Shown here one piece after another: positions 19,596 through 28,200 of a DNA stretch of 64,000 nt. The stretch is from GCA-2684655 sp045105235 (GTDB lineage: Bacteria > Planctomycetota > UBA1135 > UBA2386): the NCBI GenBank assembly GCA_045105235.1, contig JBGCDH010000023.1, positions 54,730 to 118,729 on the forward strand, read 5' to 3'. The position numbers were made by a program, and so were the translations under genes. Position 1 is the first letter of the stretch. Every line of letters starts with the position of its first letter. Below the pieces are notes generated by a model. That model was not told the DNA's origin, did not search any database, and was given only the letters and a program-made list of their open reading frames with translations.

Positions 19596-20747
19596 ATGAG
19601 GGAGTCCTATCTGGTCTTCGGTCAACCACGGATCGAGCAAGCGGAAATCGACGAGGTCGTCGCCAGCATGAAAAGTGCGTGGCTCGGCACCGGTCCCAAG
19701 GCCGCGGAGTTCGAACGCCGGGTCGCAGCCTACAAAGACGTGCCGCACGCGGTCGGGCTCAACTCGTGCACAGCGGGCCTGCACCTTGCCTGCGTCGTGC
19801 TCGGGCTCGAGCCCGGTGACGAGATCATCACGCCGGCGCTGACGTTCTGCGCCAGCGTCAACGCGATCGTGCACGCCGGCGCAACGCCCGTGCTCGCCGA
19901 CGTCGACCCGCACACGATGACGCTCGATCCCGCGTCCGTGCGGCAGGCCATTACGCCGCGCACGCGCGCGATCATGCCCGTGCACTTTGCCGGCCGCGCC
20001 TGCGCCATGGACGAGCTCATGGCCATCGCCAAAGAGCACGACTTGAAGGTCATCGAAGACTGCGCCCACGCCTTCGAAACCGAGTATCGCGGCCAGAAGG
20101 CCGGCACGATCGGCGACCTCGGCGTGCTGTCGTTCTATTCGACCAAGAACCTCGTCACCGGCGAAGGCGGCATGGTGCTGACCCGCGACGCCGCGCTGGC
20201 GCGACGCGTCAAGACGATGGGTCTGCACGGCATGTCGCACGATGCCTGGCGCCGCTTCAGCGACGATGGCTACCGCCACTACGACGTCGAAGAGATCGGC
20301 TTCAAATACAACATGATCGACCTGCAGGCCGCGATCGGCATGCACCAGATCGAACGCATCGACGGCTGGTGGCACCGCCGCCACGAAATCTGGCAGCGCT
20401 ACCTCGCGGCATTCGCCGACCTGCCGATCGAACTGCCGGCAGCGCTGCCTGCCGACGAACGCCACGCACTGCACCTGTTCACGCTGCTCGTCGACAAACA
20501 GCACGCCGGCATCTCACGCGACGACATGCTGGTCGCGATGCACGAGCAGAAGATCGGCACCGGCGTGCACTATCGGTCGATCCCGTCGCTGACGGTCTAT
20601 CGCAAACGGTTTGGCTGGCGGCCAGAAGACTTCCCGTGCGCCCAGCGCATTGGCGACCAGACGCTCTCCCTGCCGCTGTCTGCCAAGCTCGAAGACGCCG
20701 ACGTCGAAGACGTCATCGCCGCAGTCCACGGCGCGCTTGGCCACTGA
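19596..20747 (+). CDS. DegT/DnrJ/EryC1/StrS family aminotransferase
   Basis: A PLP-dependent aminotransferase of 383 residues, the kind that aminates nucleotide-linked keto-sugars for surface polysaccharides. Motifs: GTGPKAAEFERRVAAYKDVPHAVGLNSCTAGLHLA at the N-terminus with the phosphate-binding Ser/Cys-Thr, EDCAHAFETEYRGQKAGTIGD, the lysine that forms the Schiff base in FYSTKNLVTGEGGMV, and YNMIDLQAAIG. No sugar epimerase, glycosyltransferase or nucleotidyltransferase is adjacent, so the pathway cannot be told. Starts 9 bp after the symporter. Confidence 0.92.
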   Translation: MRESYLVFGQPRIEQAEIDEVVASMKSAWLGTGPKAAEFERRVAAYKDVPHAVGLNSCTAGLHLACVVLGLEPGDEIITPALTFCASVNAIVHAGATPVLADVDPHTMTLDPASVRQAITPRTRAIMPVHFAGRACAMDELMAIAKEHDLKVIEDCAHAFETEYRGQKAGTIGDLGVLSFYSTKNLVTGEGGMVLTRDAALARRVKTMGLHGMSHDAWRRFSDDGYRHYDVEEIGFKYNMIDLQAAIGMHQIERIDGWWHRRHEIWQRYLAAFADLPIELPAALPADERHALHLFTLLVDKQHAGISRDDMLVAMHEQKIGTGVHYRSIPSLTVYRKRFGWRPEDFPCAQRIGDQTLSLPLSAKLEDADVEDVIAAVHGALGH

Positions 20748-20817
20748 TTGCGGCTTGCTAGTGCGGATCGCGGCTCGCCTGCCAGCAGCCATGCGCCCGT
20801 AGCACCGGCAGCTCACG

Positions 20818-22749
20818 TTGATTGTGCGGCTGGCCTCGGGCATCTGCCTACGAACAGCCGATAACCTGCAGGTGCCCCGCGAAAGCTCGCAAACCGAGGG
20901 GCGGCACGATCTCGAGAGCTGCGTCATCTCGTTCGCATCGGCCGTCAAGAACCTCACGATATATCCGGCCACGCACCCGCGTGTGGCCGCGTGCGTCGCA
21001 GCCTTCGTCGATTCGTATCGTCGCGTCGTCAGGCGCTCGTGCGAACTCGCGTTCGTGCGCGACACGATGCTCGTCAACAAGCAGGCCGTCGAGACCGATC
21101 ACCTGGCGGTTCACTGGCTCATCCAGCGAGCGCGAGACACGGGCCTGCGCGGCGTCGCCATCTCCGAGCGCTGCCACCCCGACGACGTCGTCGCGTTTGC
21201 CCAGGCACTGATCTCGTGCCGCCCCGGTTCGAAGACCAGCTTGGCCGACCAGTGGGAAGATGATCTCGCAAGCGTGCGGCCGCTGGCCATGCTGATCGCG
21301 GACAGCCACAACCCAAACGCCAAAGCGGCCGAGACGGCCCCCACGCAAGGCGACGGCGAACTCCTGGACAATCTGTCGGCGGGGCTCGCCGACAAGCTTC
21401 GCGAAGTCGCGTTGTGCCCGGAAATCCAGGCTCTGACCAACAGCATCGACGAGGTCCGTCGTGGCGACGGCGACGATGACGAGCAGGAGTTCCAACGGGA
21501 TACAGACCTAGTCGGCATGATCGGCGAACTGCTGCCGGCCGAGATGCCCAACGACATCGAGTCGCTGCAGGCAACCGTGACGAGAGTGCTGGAGTCCGTG
21601 CGCGCCGGCCTGATGCAGATGATGCAGGGCGGCCAGGAGATCCGCGACGCCGACCTGATGGACAACGCCATCGGCATCGCGCGCAAGTTCTTCCGCCGGG
21701 AATCGATCGAGATCGAAGCTCCAACCAGCCTGCCGACGGGCAGGCCCGGCGACGAAAAATACCAGGCGAGCCTCGAAGACCTGCTTGAAGAGCACAAGGC
21801 ACTCCCGCGAGCGGGAGGCCTGCGGCTACCCGACGCCGAGTACTTCGAGCCCGATGGCCCACTCGCCGCCATGGAGCGCGCCGGCGTCTGCCTGCACGCC
21901 CTGCAAAGCAACGAAGCCGACGAACGCAGTGGTGCCCGGCTCGCCATGCTGTCGGCGCTGGTCGAAGCGCACCCGGGCGAACTCGACGAGATGTTCGATG
22001 CCTACCTCGCTCCCGGCGTCGCCACCACGTCCCGCTCCCTGCGGCTGACCCTGCTGCGCATGCTCACCAAGACGGCGCAGGGCACCACAATGGTGCGCGA
22101 TCGCGACTACCTGAGCGAAGACCTGATCCGACGCGGCTTCCCAGAGATCTTGCCAATGGTTGCCCGGGTTTTCGAACAGCCGCACCAGTTTGACCGCATG
22201 CGCCGTGCGCTCGAAAAGCTCAAGACGATCTTGGCGAACGGCGGCATCGAAACGGCCCGTTCGTCCGGCGCCCTCGCCGACCCGCGCGTCGTCGAACTGC
22301 TGGCACGCACCGATAGCCCCATCGCGCACCAGCTGCTGAAAAGGAGCGACGTCGAGCACGACGAGGCGCGCGCGGCTCTGCACGCCATCGTCAGCGAATG
22401 CGATCTGCCGCGCGCCGAGCGCGCGGCTCTGGCTCTGTTGCCGCCGACCTCGTTGCCCGGCGCCTATCTGCGCGACCTGCTCGACATGGCAGGACGCCGC
22501 CGCGTCGACCAGCTGGTTCGGCGCACCACGGGCGAGCTACTCCGCGGGCACCTGCTGAAAGTCCGCCGCGAAGGCGATCTCAGCAACGCGTGCGAAACCG
22601 TCCTTGCGCTTGCTCTGGTGCCGAGCGCGCTGACGCTGCACACCGTGCAGCAGATCGCGACGCACCGCTGGTGGAGTCCACTGCCGCGCACCCGCGCCCT
22701 GCGGCGCACCGCGCGGACCACCCTGGCGAAGCTCCACAAAAAATCATGA
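20818..22749 (+). CDS. Unknown protein with N-terminal HD-GYP-partner-like domain and helical repeats
   Basis: About 625-643 residues; the start is uncertain (TTG 20818, GTG 20824 or GTG 20872; no SD is clear). Residues about 30-140 (ISFASAVKNLTIYPATHPRV, then FVRDTMLVNKQAV) resemble the N-terminal part of the next gene product, including the Y..(T/S)HPRV motif. The remainder is alpha-helical and HEAT-like (repeated Leu/Ala/Arg helices, for example ALHAIVSECDLPRAERAALAL). There is no membrane segment. Its stop overlaps the HD-GYP start as ATGA, so the two proteins are probably made together and may interact. I do not recognise the family. Confidence 0.7.
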   Translation: MIVRLASGICLRTADNLQVPRESSQTEGRHDLESCVISFASAVKNLTIYPATHPRVAACVAAFVDSYRRVVRRSCELAFVRDTMLVNKQAVETDHLAVHWLIQRARDTGLRGVAISERCHPDDVVAFAQALISCRPGSKTSLADQWEDDLASVRPLAMLIADSHNPNAKAAETAPTQGDGELLDNLSAGLADKLREVALCPEIQALTNSIDEVRRGDGDDDEQEFQRDTDLVGMIGELLPAEMPNDIESLQATVTRVLESVRAGLMQMMQGGQEIRDADLMDNAIGIARKFFRRESIEIEAPTSLPTGRPGDEKYQASLEDLLEEHKALPRAGGLRLPDAEYFEPDGPLAAMERAGVCLHALQSNEADERSGARLAMLSALVEAHPGELDEMFDAYLAPGVATTSRSLRLTLLRMLTKTAQGTTMVRDRDYLSEDLIRRGFPEILPMVARVFEQPHQFDRMRRALEKLKTILANGGIETARSSGALADPRVVELLARTDSPIAHQLLKRSDVEHDEARAALHAIVSECDLPRAERAALALLPPTSLPGAYLRDLLDMAGRRRVDQLVRRTTGELLRGHLLKVRREGDLSNACETVLALALVPSALTLHTVQQIATHRWWSPLPRTRALRRTARTTLAKLHKKS

Positions 22750-24230
22750 CACGCGACCTCGACGACGTCCCGGTATTCAACGAGACGACGGAAGCATCGC
22801 TGCTGGCCGAAGCGCTCGTCGCGGCCATGATCAACAGCCGCATCTACGCCATCAGCCACCCCCGGGTGACCGACACGATGCGCGACGTGCGAGGCCAGAT
22901 CCAGCGGCTGTGCGACCACTCCGGAGACCAGACGCTGCGGCTCGGCTCCTTCGACCGGATGCTGGTCTTTGCGCGACGCCCGCTGCTCGGCGCCAGCCTC
23001 AGCATCTCGCGTCTGCTCGACCGACTCGACGCGCTCTCTTCCGGCGGCCTCGAGTTCGACCGCGCCATCGACGACGCGGCGCTGCTGACGTTCTTCACAA
23101 CCCTTGTCGCCCGCGACGGCGACATCCAAACCTATCAGCAGCTCAACGAACGGCTGATCGAACGCGACTGCCGAACCGTGCGGCTGCTCGCGCCCTACAC
23201 CGATGGCGTCGAGGGCGAATTTGGCGAGCCGCTGCGCATGGGTTTGTCCATGCACCAGAAGGTCATGGATCTGCTGCAGAACGTGACGGTCTCGCTTTGT
23301 CGCGGCGGCAAGATCGAGTTTGAGCCGGTGCAAGAGCAGGTCGAAATGATGCTGCAGCGGCTTGAGACGCACGACGACCTGCAGATCGGTCTCTCGCGAC
23401 AGGACCAGTATGACGCGTTTACGTTTGGCCACTCGCTACGCGTTGCGATCCTCGCCATGCACTTCGCACGCAGCCTGACGAAGGACCGCGTGCTCGTGCT
23501 GCGCGTCGGCACGGCGGCCCTGCTGCACGACGTAGGCAAGTCCCTGATCCCGTTCGAGATCCTGCACTCCAACGACAAGCTCTCGGACGAAGAGCGGCGC
23601 GAGATGAGCCGTCACGCCGAACTCGGCGGGGAATGCCTGCTCGACCACACGGAGTCCGACCCGCTGGCTATCGCGTCTGCGTTTGGCCACCACCGCACGG
23701 CCCAGGGCGGCGGCTACCCAAAGACCACGCACGACCACCCGGTCACGATGGTCACGTCGATCGTCAAGATCTGCGACATCTTCGAGGCGCTGACGGCCGC
23801 TCGGCCCTACAAACTGCCGATGTCGCCGATCCGCGCCTACCGCGTGATGATTTCGATGGGCGACTCGCTCGACCAGCGGCTGCTGCGCAAGTTTATCGAG
23901 TGCAACGGCGTCTACCCGGTCGGCCAGCACGTCGAGCTATTCGACGGCCGCGTTGCCGTGGTGCGCGAGCAAACCAACGACATGCTGTCGCCCAAAGTCG
24001 AGCCCGTCAGCCTCGAGTCCTTTGAAGAGATGTTTGACGAAGGCCCCCAGCCCTTGATCGACCTGAGTCAAATCGAATGCGGCTGCGCTCGCGCCGTGCT
24101 GCAGGAGCTCACGCCATCGGAAGCCGCCGAGAAAGCGACGTTCCCGGACAAACTTGAGCACGGCCCGCCAAGCCCGAACGGCCGGCGCAAGATCGACAAG
24201 AACTTCGATCCGTTCGCGAATCCGCTCTAG
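22746..24230 (+). CDS. HD-GYP domain protein (likely cyclic-di-nucleotide phosphodiesterase)
   Basis: A 494-residue cytoplasmic protein starting at ATG 22746 inside the stop of the previous gene. Residues about 10-130 form a domain shared with the upstream product (SRIYAISHPRV and FDRMLVFARRPLLG). The HD-GYP domain spans about 215-400: HSLRVAILAMHFAR, the HD pair in ALLHDVGKSLIPFEIL, RHAELGGECLL, and the GYP loop FGHHRTAQGGGYPK, followed by DIFEALTAARPYK. All metal ligands appear present, so hydrolysis of c-di-GMP or a related nucleotide is likely. A 115-residue C-terminal tail has no known motif. Confidence 0.9.
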   Translation: MTRDLDDVPVFNETTEASLLAEALVAAMINSRIYAISHPRVTDTMRDVRGQIQRLCDHSGDQTLRLGSFDRMLVFARRPLLGASLSISRLLDRLDALSSGGLEFDRAIDDAALLTFFTTLVARDGDIQTYQQLNERLIERDCRTVRLLAPYTDGVEGEFGEPLRMGLSMHQKVMDLLQNVTVSLCRGGKIEFEPVQEQVEMMLQRLETHDDLQIGLSRQDQYDAFTFGHSLRVAILAMHFARSLTKDRVLVLRVGTAALLHDVGKSLIPFEILHSNDKLSDEERREMSRHAELGGECLLDHTESDPLAIASAFGHHRTAQGGGYPKTTHDHPVTMVTSIVKICDIFEALTAARPYKLPMSPIRAYRVMISMGDSLDQRLLRKFIECNGVYPVGQHVELFDGRVAVVREQTNDMLSPKVEPVSLESFEEMFDEGPQPLIDLSQIECGCARAVLQELTPSEAAEKATFPDKLEHGPPSPNGRRKIDKNFDPFANPL

Positions 24231-24262
24231 GGCTGGCCTGCGCGCCGGTCTCTCCCCGAACA

Positions 24263-24331
24263 CGGCGGAGGTGTGCGGCGGAGGTGTGTCGGCGGAGGTG
24301 TGTCGGCGGAGGTGTGTCGGCGGAGGTGTGT
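24263..24331. repeat. Five-unit 14-bp tandem repeat
   Basis: The unit CGGCGGAGGTGTGT is repeated four times, preceded by one 13-bp unit lacking the last base. It fills most of the 124-bp gap between the stop of the HD-GYP gene and the stop of the converging murA gene. No obvious hairpin-plus-T-tract terminator is present in the gap. Confidence 0.9.
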
Positions 24332-24354
24332 CGGCGCACATCGAGCCGCAGCGA

Positions 24355-25626
24355 TCAGCCTTCGCTGATGCGCTCGATGTCGGCCCCGATCCCCTGCAGC
24401 TTGTTCTCGATGCGCTCGTAGCCGCGGTCGATGTGGTAGACCCGGCGCACGTCGGTGGCCCCCCGTGCGACCAGGCCGGCGAGCACCAGACTCGCCGAGG
24501 CCCGCAGGTCGCTCGCCATGACGGGCGCGCCCTGCAGTTCTTCGGTACCCTCGATGATCGCGCTGGGGCCCTCGCGCCGAATGCGCGCGCCGAGGCGCTG
24601 CAGCTCGGCTGCGTGGATGAAGCGTTCAGGGTAGATCTTCTCGGTGATGACCGAGACGCCCTGCGCCCGCGTCATCAGCGCCATGAACTGCGCCTGCAGA
24701 TCGGTTGGGAACCCCGGATAGGCCATCGTCGTCACGTCGACCGCGCGCAGCTGGCCGGACGCCGTCGGCACGATCCGAATCGACTCTTTGCCGACTTCAA
24801 GCTGGGCGCCGGCGGCGCGCAGCCGATCGATCACCGCCAGCAGGTGCATCGGATTGCACTTCTCCACGGTGACGTCGCTGTTGAGCATCACGGCGCCGCA
24901 CAGGAACGTGCCGGCCTCGATGCGGTCAGGAATCATGTCCCACTCACAGCCGTGCAGCGTGTCGACACCTTCGACCGTCAGCAGGTGGCTGCCGATGCCC
25001 GAGATGCGGGCGCCGCACGCGTTGAGGAAGTTGCACAGATCCTCGATCTCCGGCTCCATCGCGGCGCACTCGAGCTGCGTCGTGCCGGTGCCGAGCGTCG
25101 CCGCCATCAACACGTTGGCCGTGCCGAGCACGGTCGAGCCCATGTTGCCGCCGAGGAAGCAGACGCCACCGGTCGCCCGACCGCTGAGCGTGACGTAGCC
25201 ATCCGAGACCTCGACGTGACCGCCAATGTCGCGCAGGCCCTTGAGGTGCAGATCAACGGGCCGGTGGCCAAATACGCAGCCGCCCGGGTAGCTGACCCGC
25301 GCAACGCCGCGACGAGCCCACAGCGGACCGAGCACAACAAAACTCGCCCGCATGGTGCGGACCAGGTCGTAGGGAGCGACGTAGACCGTCTTGTCCTTGG
25401 CCTCCAGCTCGAGCGCGCCGTCGGGGCGCCAGCTGTGCACGACGCCAAGCTTGCCAAGGATGCGCAGCATGTTCTCGACGTCTTTGAGACGCGGCATGTT
25501 GCGCAGCAGGATGGGGCCATCGACCAGCAAGGACGCGGCCAGGATCGGCAGCGCGCCATTCTTGCTGCCGGAAACTCGGACGGCGCCGCGCAGACCGCGG
25601 CCACCCCGGATACGGATTCGATCCAA
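24355..25626 (-). CDS. murA: UDP-N-acetylglucosamine 1-carboxyvinyltransferase
   Basis: First committed step of peptidoglycan synthesis, transferring enolpyruvate from PEP to UDP-GlcNAc. Motifs: VSGSKNGALPILAASLL, the active-site loop SYPGGCVFGHRPVDLH with the PEP-binding, fosfomycin-target Cys retained, IPDRIEAGTFLCGA, and TTMAYPGFPTDLQAQFMAL. I set the start at TTG 25626 (423 residues, normal for MurA) because a strong SD precedes it; the frame runs further upstream to 25908 without family similarity. Its presence argues that this organism makes a peptidoglycan wall. Confidence 0.95.
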   Translation of the reverse strand: MDRIRIRGGRGLRGAVRVSGSKNGALPILAASLLVDGPILLRNMPRLKDVENMLRILGKLGVVHSWRPDGALELEAKDKTVYVAPYDLVRTMRASFVVLGPLWARRGVARVSYPGGCVFGHRPVDLHLKGLRDIGGHVEVSDGYVTLSGRATGGVCFLGGNMGSTVLGTANVLMAATLGTGTTQLECAAMEPEIEDLCNFLNACGARISGIGSHLLTVEGVDTLHGCEWDMIPDRIEAGTFLCGAVMLNSDVTVEKCNPMHLLAVIDRLRAAGAQLEVGKESIRIVPTASGQLRAVDVTTMAYPGFPTDLQAQFMALMTRAQGVSVITEKIYPERFIHAAELQRLGARIRREGPSAIIEGTEELQGAPVMASDLRASASLVLAGLVARGATDVRRVYHIDRGYERIENKLQGIGADIERISEG

Positions 25627-25629
25627 AGA

Positions 25630-25637
25630 CCCCCTCC
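25630..25637 (-). promoter_or_regulatory. Ribosome binding site fixing a TTG start for murA
   Basis: GGAGGGGG ends 3 nt before the TTG at 25626, with the GGAGG core 6 nt before it. It is one of the clearest SD sites in the window and the main reason to choose this rare start codon. Confidence 0.65.
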
Positions 25638-25950
25638 AATGCAGCCGACGCAGAGGAATGCGGCAGCTACGGAACACAAGTGAGAACGAGACGTCGTCGC
25701 CGTGCGTGCTTCGCATCCCGATCGAACAAACCCGGACCTGCAGGCTTCGGGCCAGCGCGGAAGCGCAGCCAAAAGAGCAGGAGCAGGGTTCGCAAAAGAC
25801 CGGCTGACCGATACGAACCAACGCCGCGGCGGACGTGTGGAGAGAGTGTGTAGTCCCGATGGCAACGGCGCAAGCACGCAACGCGCATTCGCCGAACAAT
25901 CGCCGCAAACGGCCGTCTGGAGCCCTACGTAGAATCCCTAGGTAGAGTCC

Positions 25951-26166
25951 CTAGTGTCGTGCCTCGGATACCAGGGGCCTTCTGCGGGCGCGAAGACGCC
26001 CGTCACGGCGTTGCTGCTCCTCGGCAGGAAGGCTGCTCCTCGGCAGAACGGCCCCTCAGCAGAAAGGCCCCTCACAGAAAATAGGGAACATGCATTCGTC
26101 GCAGCGCCTTGCCACGAAAGCCTTCGCATCCCGGATCCTGCCCCGTCTACCAGATGCTCGACACGA
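25951..26166 (+). repeat. Dispersed CTAG-ended element, copy 1 (longest, degenerate right end)
   Basis: Starts CTAGTGTCGTGCCTCGGATA and contains the conserved GAAGACGCCCGTCACGGCGT hairpin and the TTCGTCGCA ... TGCCACGAA hairpin (one mismatch relative to the other copies). It ends ACCAGATGCTCGACACGA instead of a clean CTAG. Between the two conserved blocks the ctcctcggcag motif is partly duplicated several times, which accounts for the extra length. It lies 32 bp past the stop of the minus-strand propeller gene. The left arm TGTCG is mirrored by the right arm of this copy, whereas copies 2 and 4 have TGTAG in both arms. Confidence 0.88.
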
Positions 26167-26198
26167 AGGCTGGCGCGCGCCGCCCGCTCGTCCTGCGG

Positions 26199-27233
26199 TT
26201 ATCCCGGCGCATCGCGATCGTGCTCCGCCAGATCGAGCAAGATCTCCGGCCCGCCGCCAGCGCCGGCTTCGTTCGCGCCCGCATCATCCGCGCGAGCTGG
26301 TTTGGCGCCGTCGGCCACGCCATCGGCGGCCACGGCATCGGCGGCACCGCTCGCTTCGCACGAACCGCCAACCGCATGCTCGTCTCCCCCAAGTGAGCCG
26401 CGCACCACCCGTTCGCCGTCGCGATCGAGCACGTAGATGCGGTCGCGCTCATCGACGGCCAGCGCCAGCGGATCCGCGCAAAACGCACCGAGAGCCCCCA
26501 ACGCACGCGGCCTGCCGTCCGAGCCCATGGCGACCAGCTGCGACTGCACACCGCTGTGTTCGACGACAACGCAGGTGCGGTCGCTGAGCCGCACGACCGA
26601 CCCCGGGCGGGCCCGCGAGTCGCCGCGCAGGACGTCGTCTTCGGCGGGGGTTGCGGCCGGCACCGCCAGCGACTCCCGAAACGCCCCGCGGCGATCGTAG
26701 CAGCACAGCCTGCCACGCAGCGTATCGGCGACCACCAGTCCGCGCGCATCCGCCCAGATGCCGCGAGGCGCGCCCCATTTGCGCTCGGGGTCGCCTTCGA
26801 CCGGCAGATGCTGCGGCGCACTGCCGTCGATGCGGAACCGCTGCACCGAACGTCGACGCTCGCGCTCGCCCGCCGCGACGTAGACCTGATCGCCAACAAC
26901 GCAGACTGCGTGAGGACGCTCGAGCACGCCGTTGCGGTCAAAGCCGCGGTCGCCGGTCGCCGGCGGCGGTGCGCCGAGATCGCCCAGGTGCTGGCCGAAC
27001 GCGTTGTAGCGCCGCACGCAGTGGTTGTGCGGGTCGGCCACAAAGATGCGAAAGCGTGCATCGACGGCCACGCCGGCGGCATCGGAGTAGCCAGACGGCC
27101 CCACCGGCGTCATCCACGAAGAAACGCGCTGACGTTCTTCGAGGTCGTAAAGAAAAACGTGCCCGCGGCCCGCCGACCAAGTCACACAAAGCAGGTTGCC
27201 TCGCACCGCCAGCCCGCCGATCATGGCGAACAT
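26199..27233 (-). CDS. NHL-type beta-propeller protein
   Basis: A 344-residue protein (or 341 from ATG 27224) with repeated propeller strands: AAGVAVDARFRIFVADPHNHCVRRYNAFG, PHAVCVVGDQVYVAAG, PRGIWADARGLVVADTLRGRLCCYD, and DPLALAVDERDRIYVLDRDGERV. These match NHL/SMP-30-like blades. No signal peptide is visible from the annotated start. The C-terminal 55 residues are low-complexity Ala/Gly/Asp. Function unknown, probably ligand or protein binding. The start overlaps that proposed for the divergent lipoprotein gene in a shared CATG, so one of the two true starts must be further in. Confidence 0.72.
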   Translation of the reverse strand: MFAMIGGLAVRGNLLCVTWSAGRGHVFLYDLEERQRVSSWMTPVGPSGYSDAAGVAVDARFRIFVADPHNHCVRRYNAFGQHLGDLGAPPPATGDRGFDRNGVLERPHAVCVVGDQVYVAAGERERRRSVQRFRIDGSAPQHLPVEGDPERKWGAPRGIWADARGLVVADTLRGRLCCYDRRGAFRESLAVPAATPAEDDVLRGDSRARPGSVVRLSDRTCVVVEHSGVQSQLVAMGSDGRPRALGALGAFCADPLALAVDERDRIYVLDRDGERVVRGSLGGDEHAVGGSCEASGAADAVAADGVADGAKPARADDAGANEAGAGGGPEILLDLAEHDRDAPG

Positions 27234-27678
27234 GATAGGTGCGAACGCTCTCGATTTCGCCGGTGCTTGCCCACCTGTTTTGGCGCGGCCGACGAAGTTC
27301 GCGAAGTTCGCTCCGGCGGCAAAGAACCGTGCGGCGACGGCGGCACTGCTGGCGGCACTCGCCTCGTGCTCGTCGCTGCCCGACCGCCAGCGGCCGGATC
27401 ACACCGACTGGACGTTCCGGGCCAATCTGACTGCCGACGCCGAGGGCCGCATAGCGTTTCCCAGCACCACCGCCGCGTTGGTCGTCGAGCAGGTCGAGCT
27501 GCTGCCCGCCCCCGAAGGCGAGCTGCTGCTGGGCGGCGAGCGCTGGTTTCTCTATCCGGCCGGCACTCGCGTCGACATCCATGCCAGCCTGCGCGTCTAC
27601 GCCAACAGCGACGGCAGCCAGCCGACGCTGGAACAGCTGCTCCCCGGCGCAACGGTGATCGCACGCACGCCCCAATAG
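27232..27678 (+). CDS. Small lipoprotein, unknown function
   Basis: A 148-residue frame with a lipoprotein signal: RAATAALLAALASCSS, lipobox LASC at about residue 48. The annotated ATG 27232 leaves an unusually long positively charged leader; a TTG at 27280 would give a more normal signal peptide. The mature 100 residues are predicted beta-rich (RIAFPSTTAALVVEQVELL and ERWFLYPAGTRVDIHASLRV) without a known motif. It lies 15 bp upstream of the cytochrome-like lipoprotein gene, so the two are probably one transcript and may work together in the periplasm. Confidence 0.62.
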   Translation: MIGANALDFAGACPPVLARPTKFAKFAPAAKNRAATAALLAALASCSSLPDRQRPDHTDWTFRANLTADAEGRIAFPSTTAALVVEQVELLPAPEGELLLGGERWFLYPAGTRVDIHASLRVYANSDGSQPTLEQLLPGATVIARTPQ

Positions 27679-27693
27679 GGCTACCTTGCCGCC

Positions 27694-28200
27694 ATGATTG
27701 CGCTCCGAATCCGCCCCCGGATGTTGCTGCGGCCGCTGCCGCTGTTGCTTGCACCGGCGTTGGCCGCCGTGATCGTCGCGACAGGCTGCCAAAACGCGCC
27801 GCCGGATCCGAGCGGCAACAAGCAGCCAAAAGCCGTCGACGCGTCCGCCAGCAGGGCGCTACAGCTCGCGGCCCACTGGCAGCAGTCGATGGACGAACTC
27901 GGCAGCATTTCGACGCAGCTCGACCGCTGGCTGCTGCGGCGCCCACGCGGCAGCCTGCAGGACGTTGCCGCGCAGGCCCGCCGCGCCGCGGAGCTGGTCC
28001 GCGAAGGCTACGGTGCCTACGAAGTGGCGCAGGTCGAGCGCTTCGCCGACTACGCCCGCGACGCCGAGCGCTGGCTGCTGCAGATCGCCGTCGAAGCCAA
28101 GCAGGGCCACGCCGACATCGCCGCTGAGCAGCTGCGCAGCGGCCGCGAGCGGCACTGTGTTGCCTGCCACGACGCCGTCGAACGCGCCAGCCGCCGCTAG
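27694..28200 (+). CDS. Class II c-type cytochrome-like lipoprotein
   Basis: A 168-residue protein with signal peptide and lipobox VATGC at about residue 32, then an all-helical domain of about 125 residues ending in a single heme-binding motif CVACH very close to the C-terminus (GRERHCVACHDAVERAS). A four-helix body with the CXXCH in the last helix is the layout of cytochrome c' and cytochrome c556. This suggests a membrane-tethered electron carrier or gas-binding protein; the fold assignment is inference. The stop TAG at 28198-28200 is formed by the left CTAG end of dispersed element copy 2. Confidence 0.75.
   Translation: MIALRIRPRMLLRPLPLLLAPALAAVIVATGCQNAPPDPSGNKQPKAVDASASRALQLAAHWQQSMDELGSISTQLDRWLLRRPRGSLQDVAAQARRAAELVREGYGAYEVAQVERFADYARDAERWLLQIAVEAKQGHADIAAEQLRSGRERHCVACHDAVERASRR

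Larger units (their letters stand above)
25627..26198. other. 572-bp gap upstream of murA containing a dispersed repeat copy
   Basis: 25627-25950 is the murA leader and promoter region; I find no gene and no confident promoter. It ends in two short direct repeats (cCCTAGgtagagtcCCTAG). 25951-26166 is the longest copy of the dispersed element, and the remaining 32 bp reach the stop of the propeller gene. Confidence 0.6.

Noticed and set aside
24263..24331. Possible CRISPR array
   Set aside because: 14-bp units with no spacers and no cas genes nearby.
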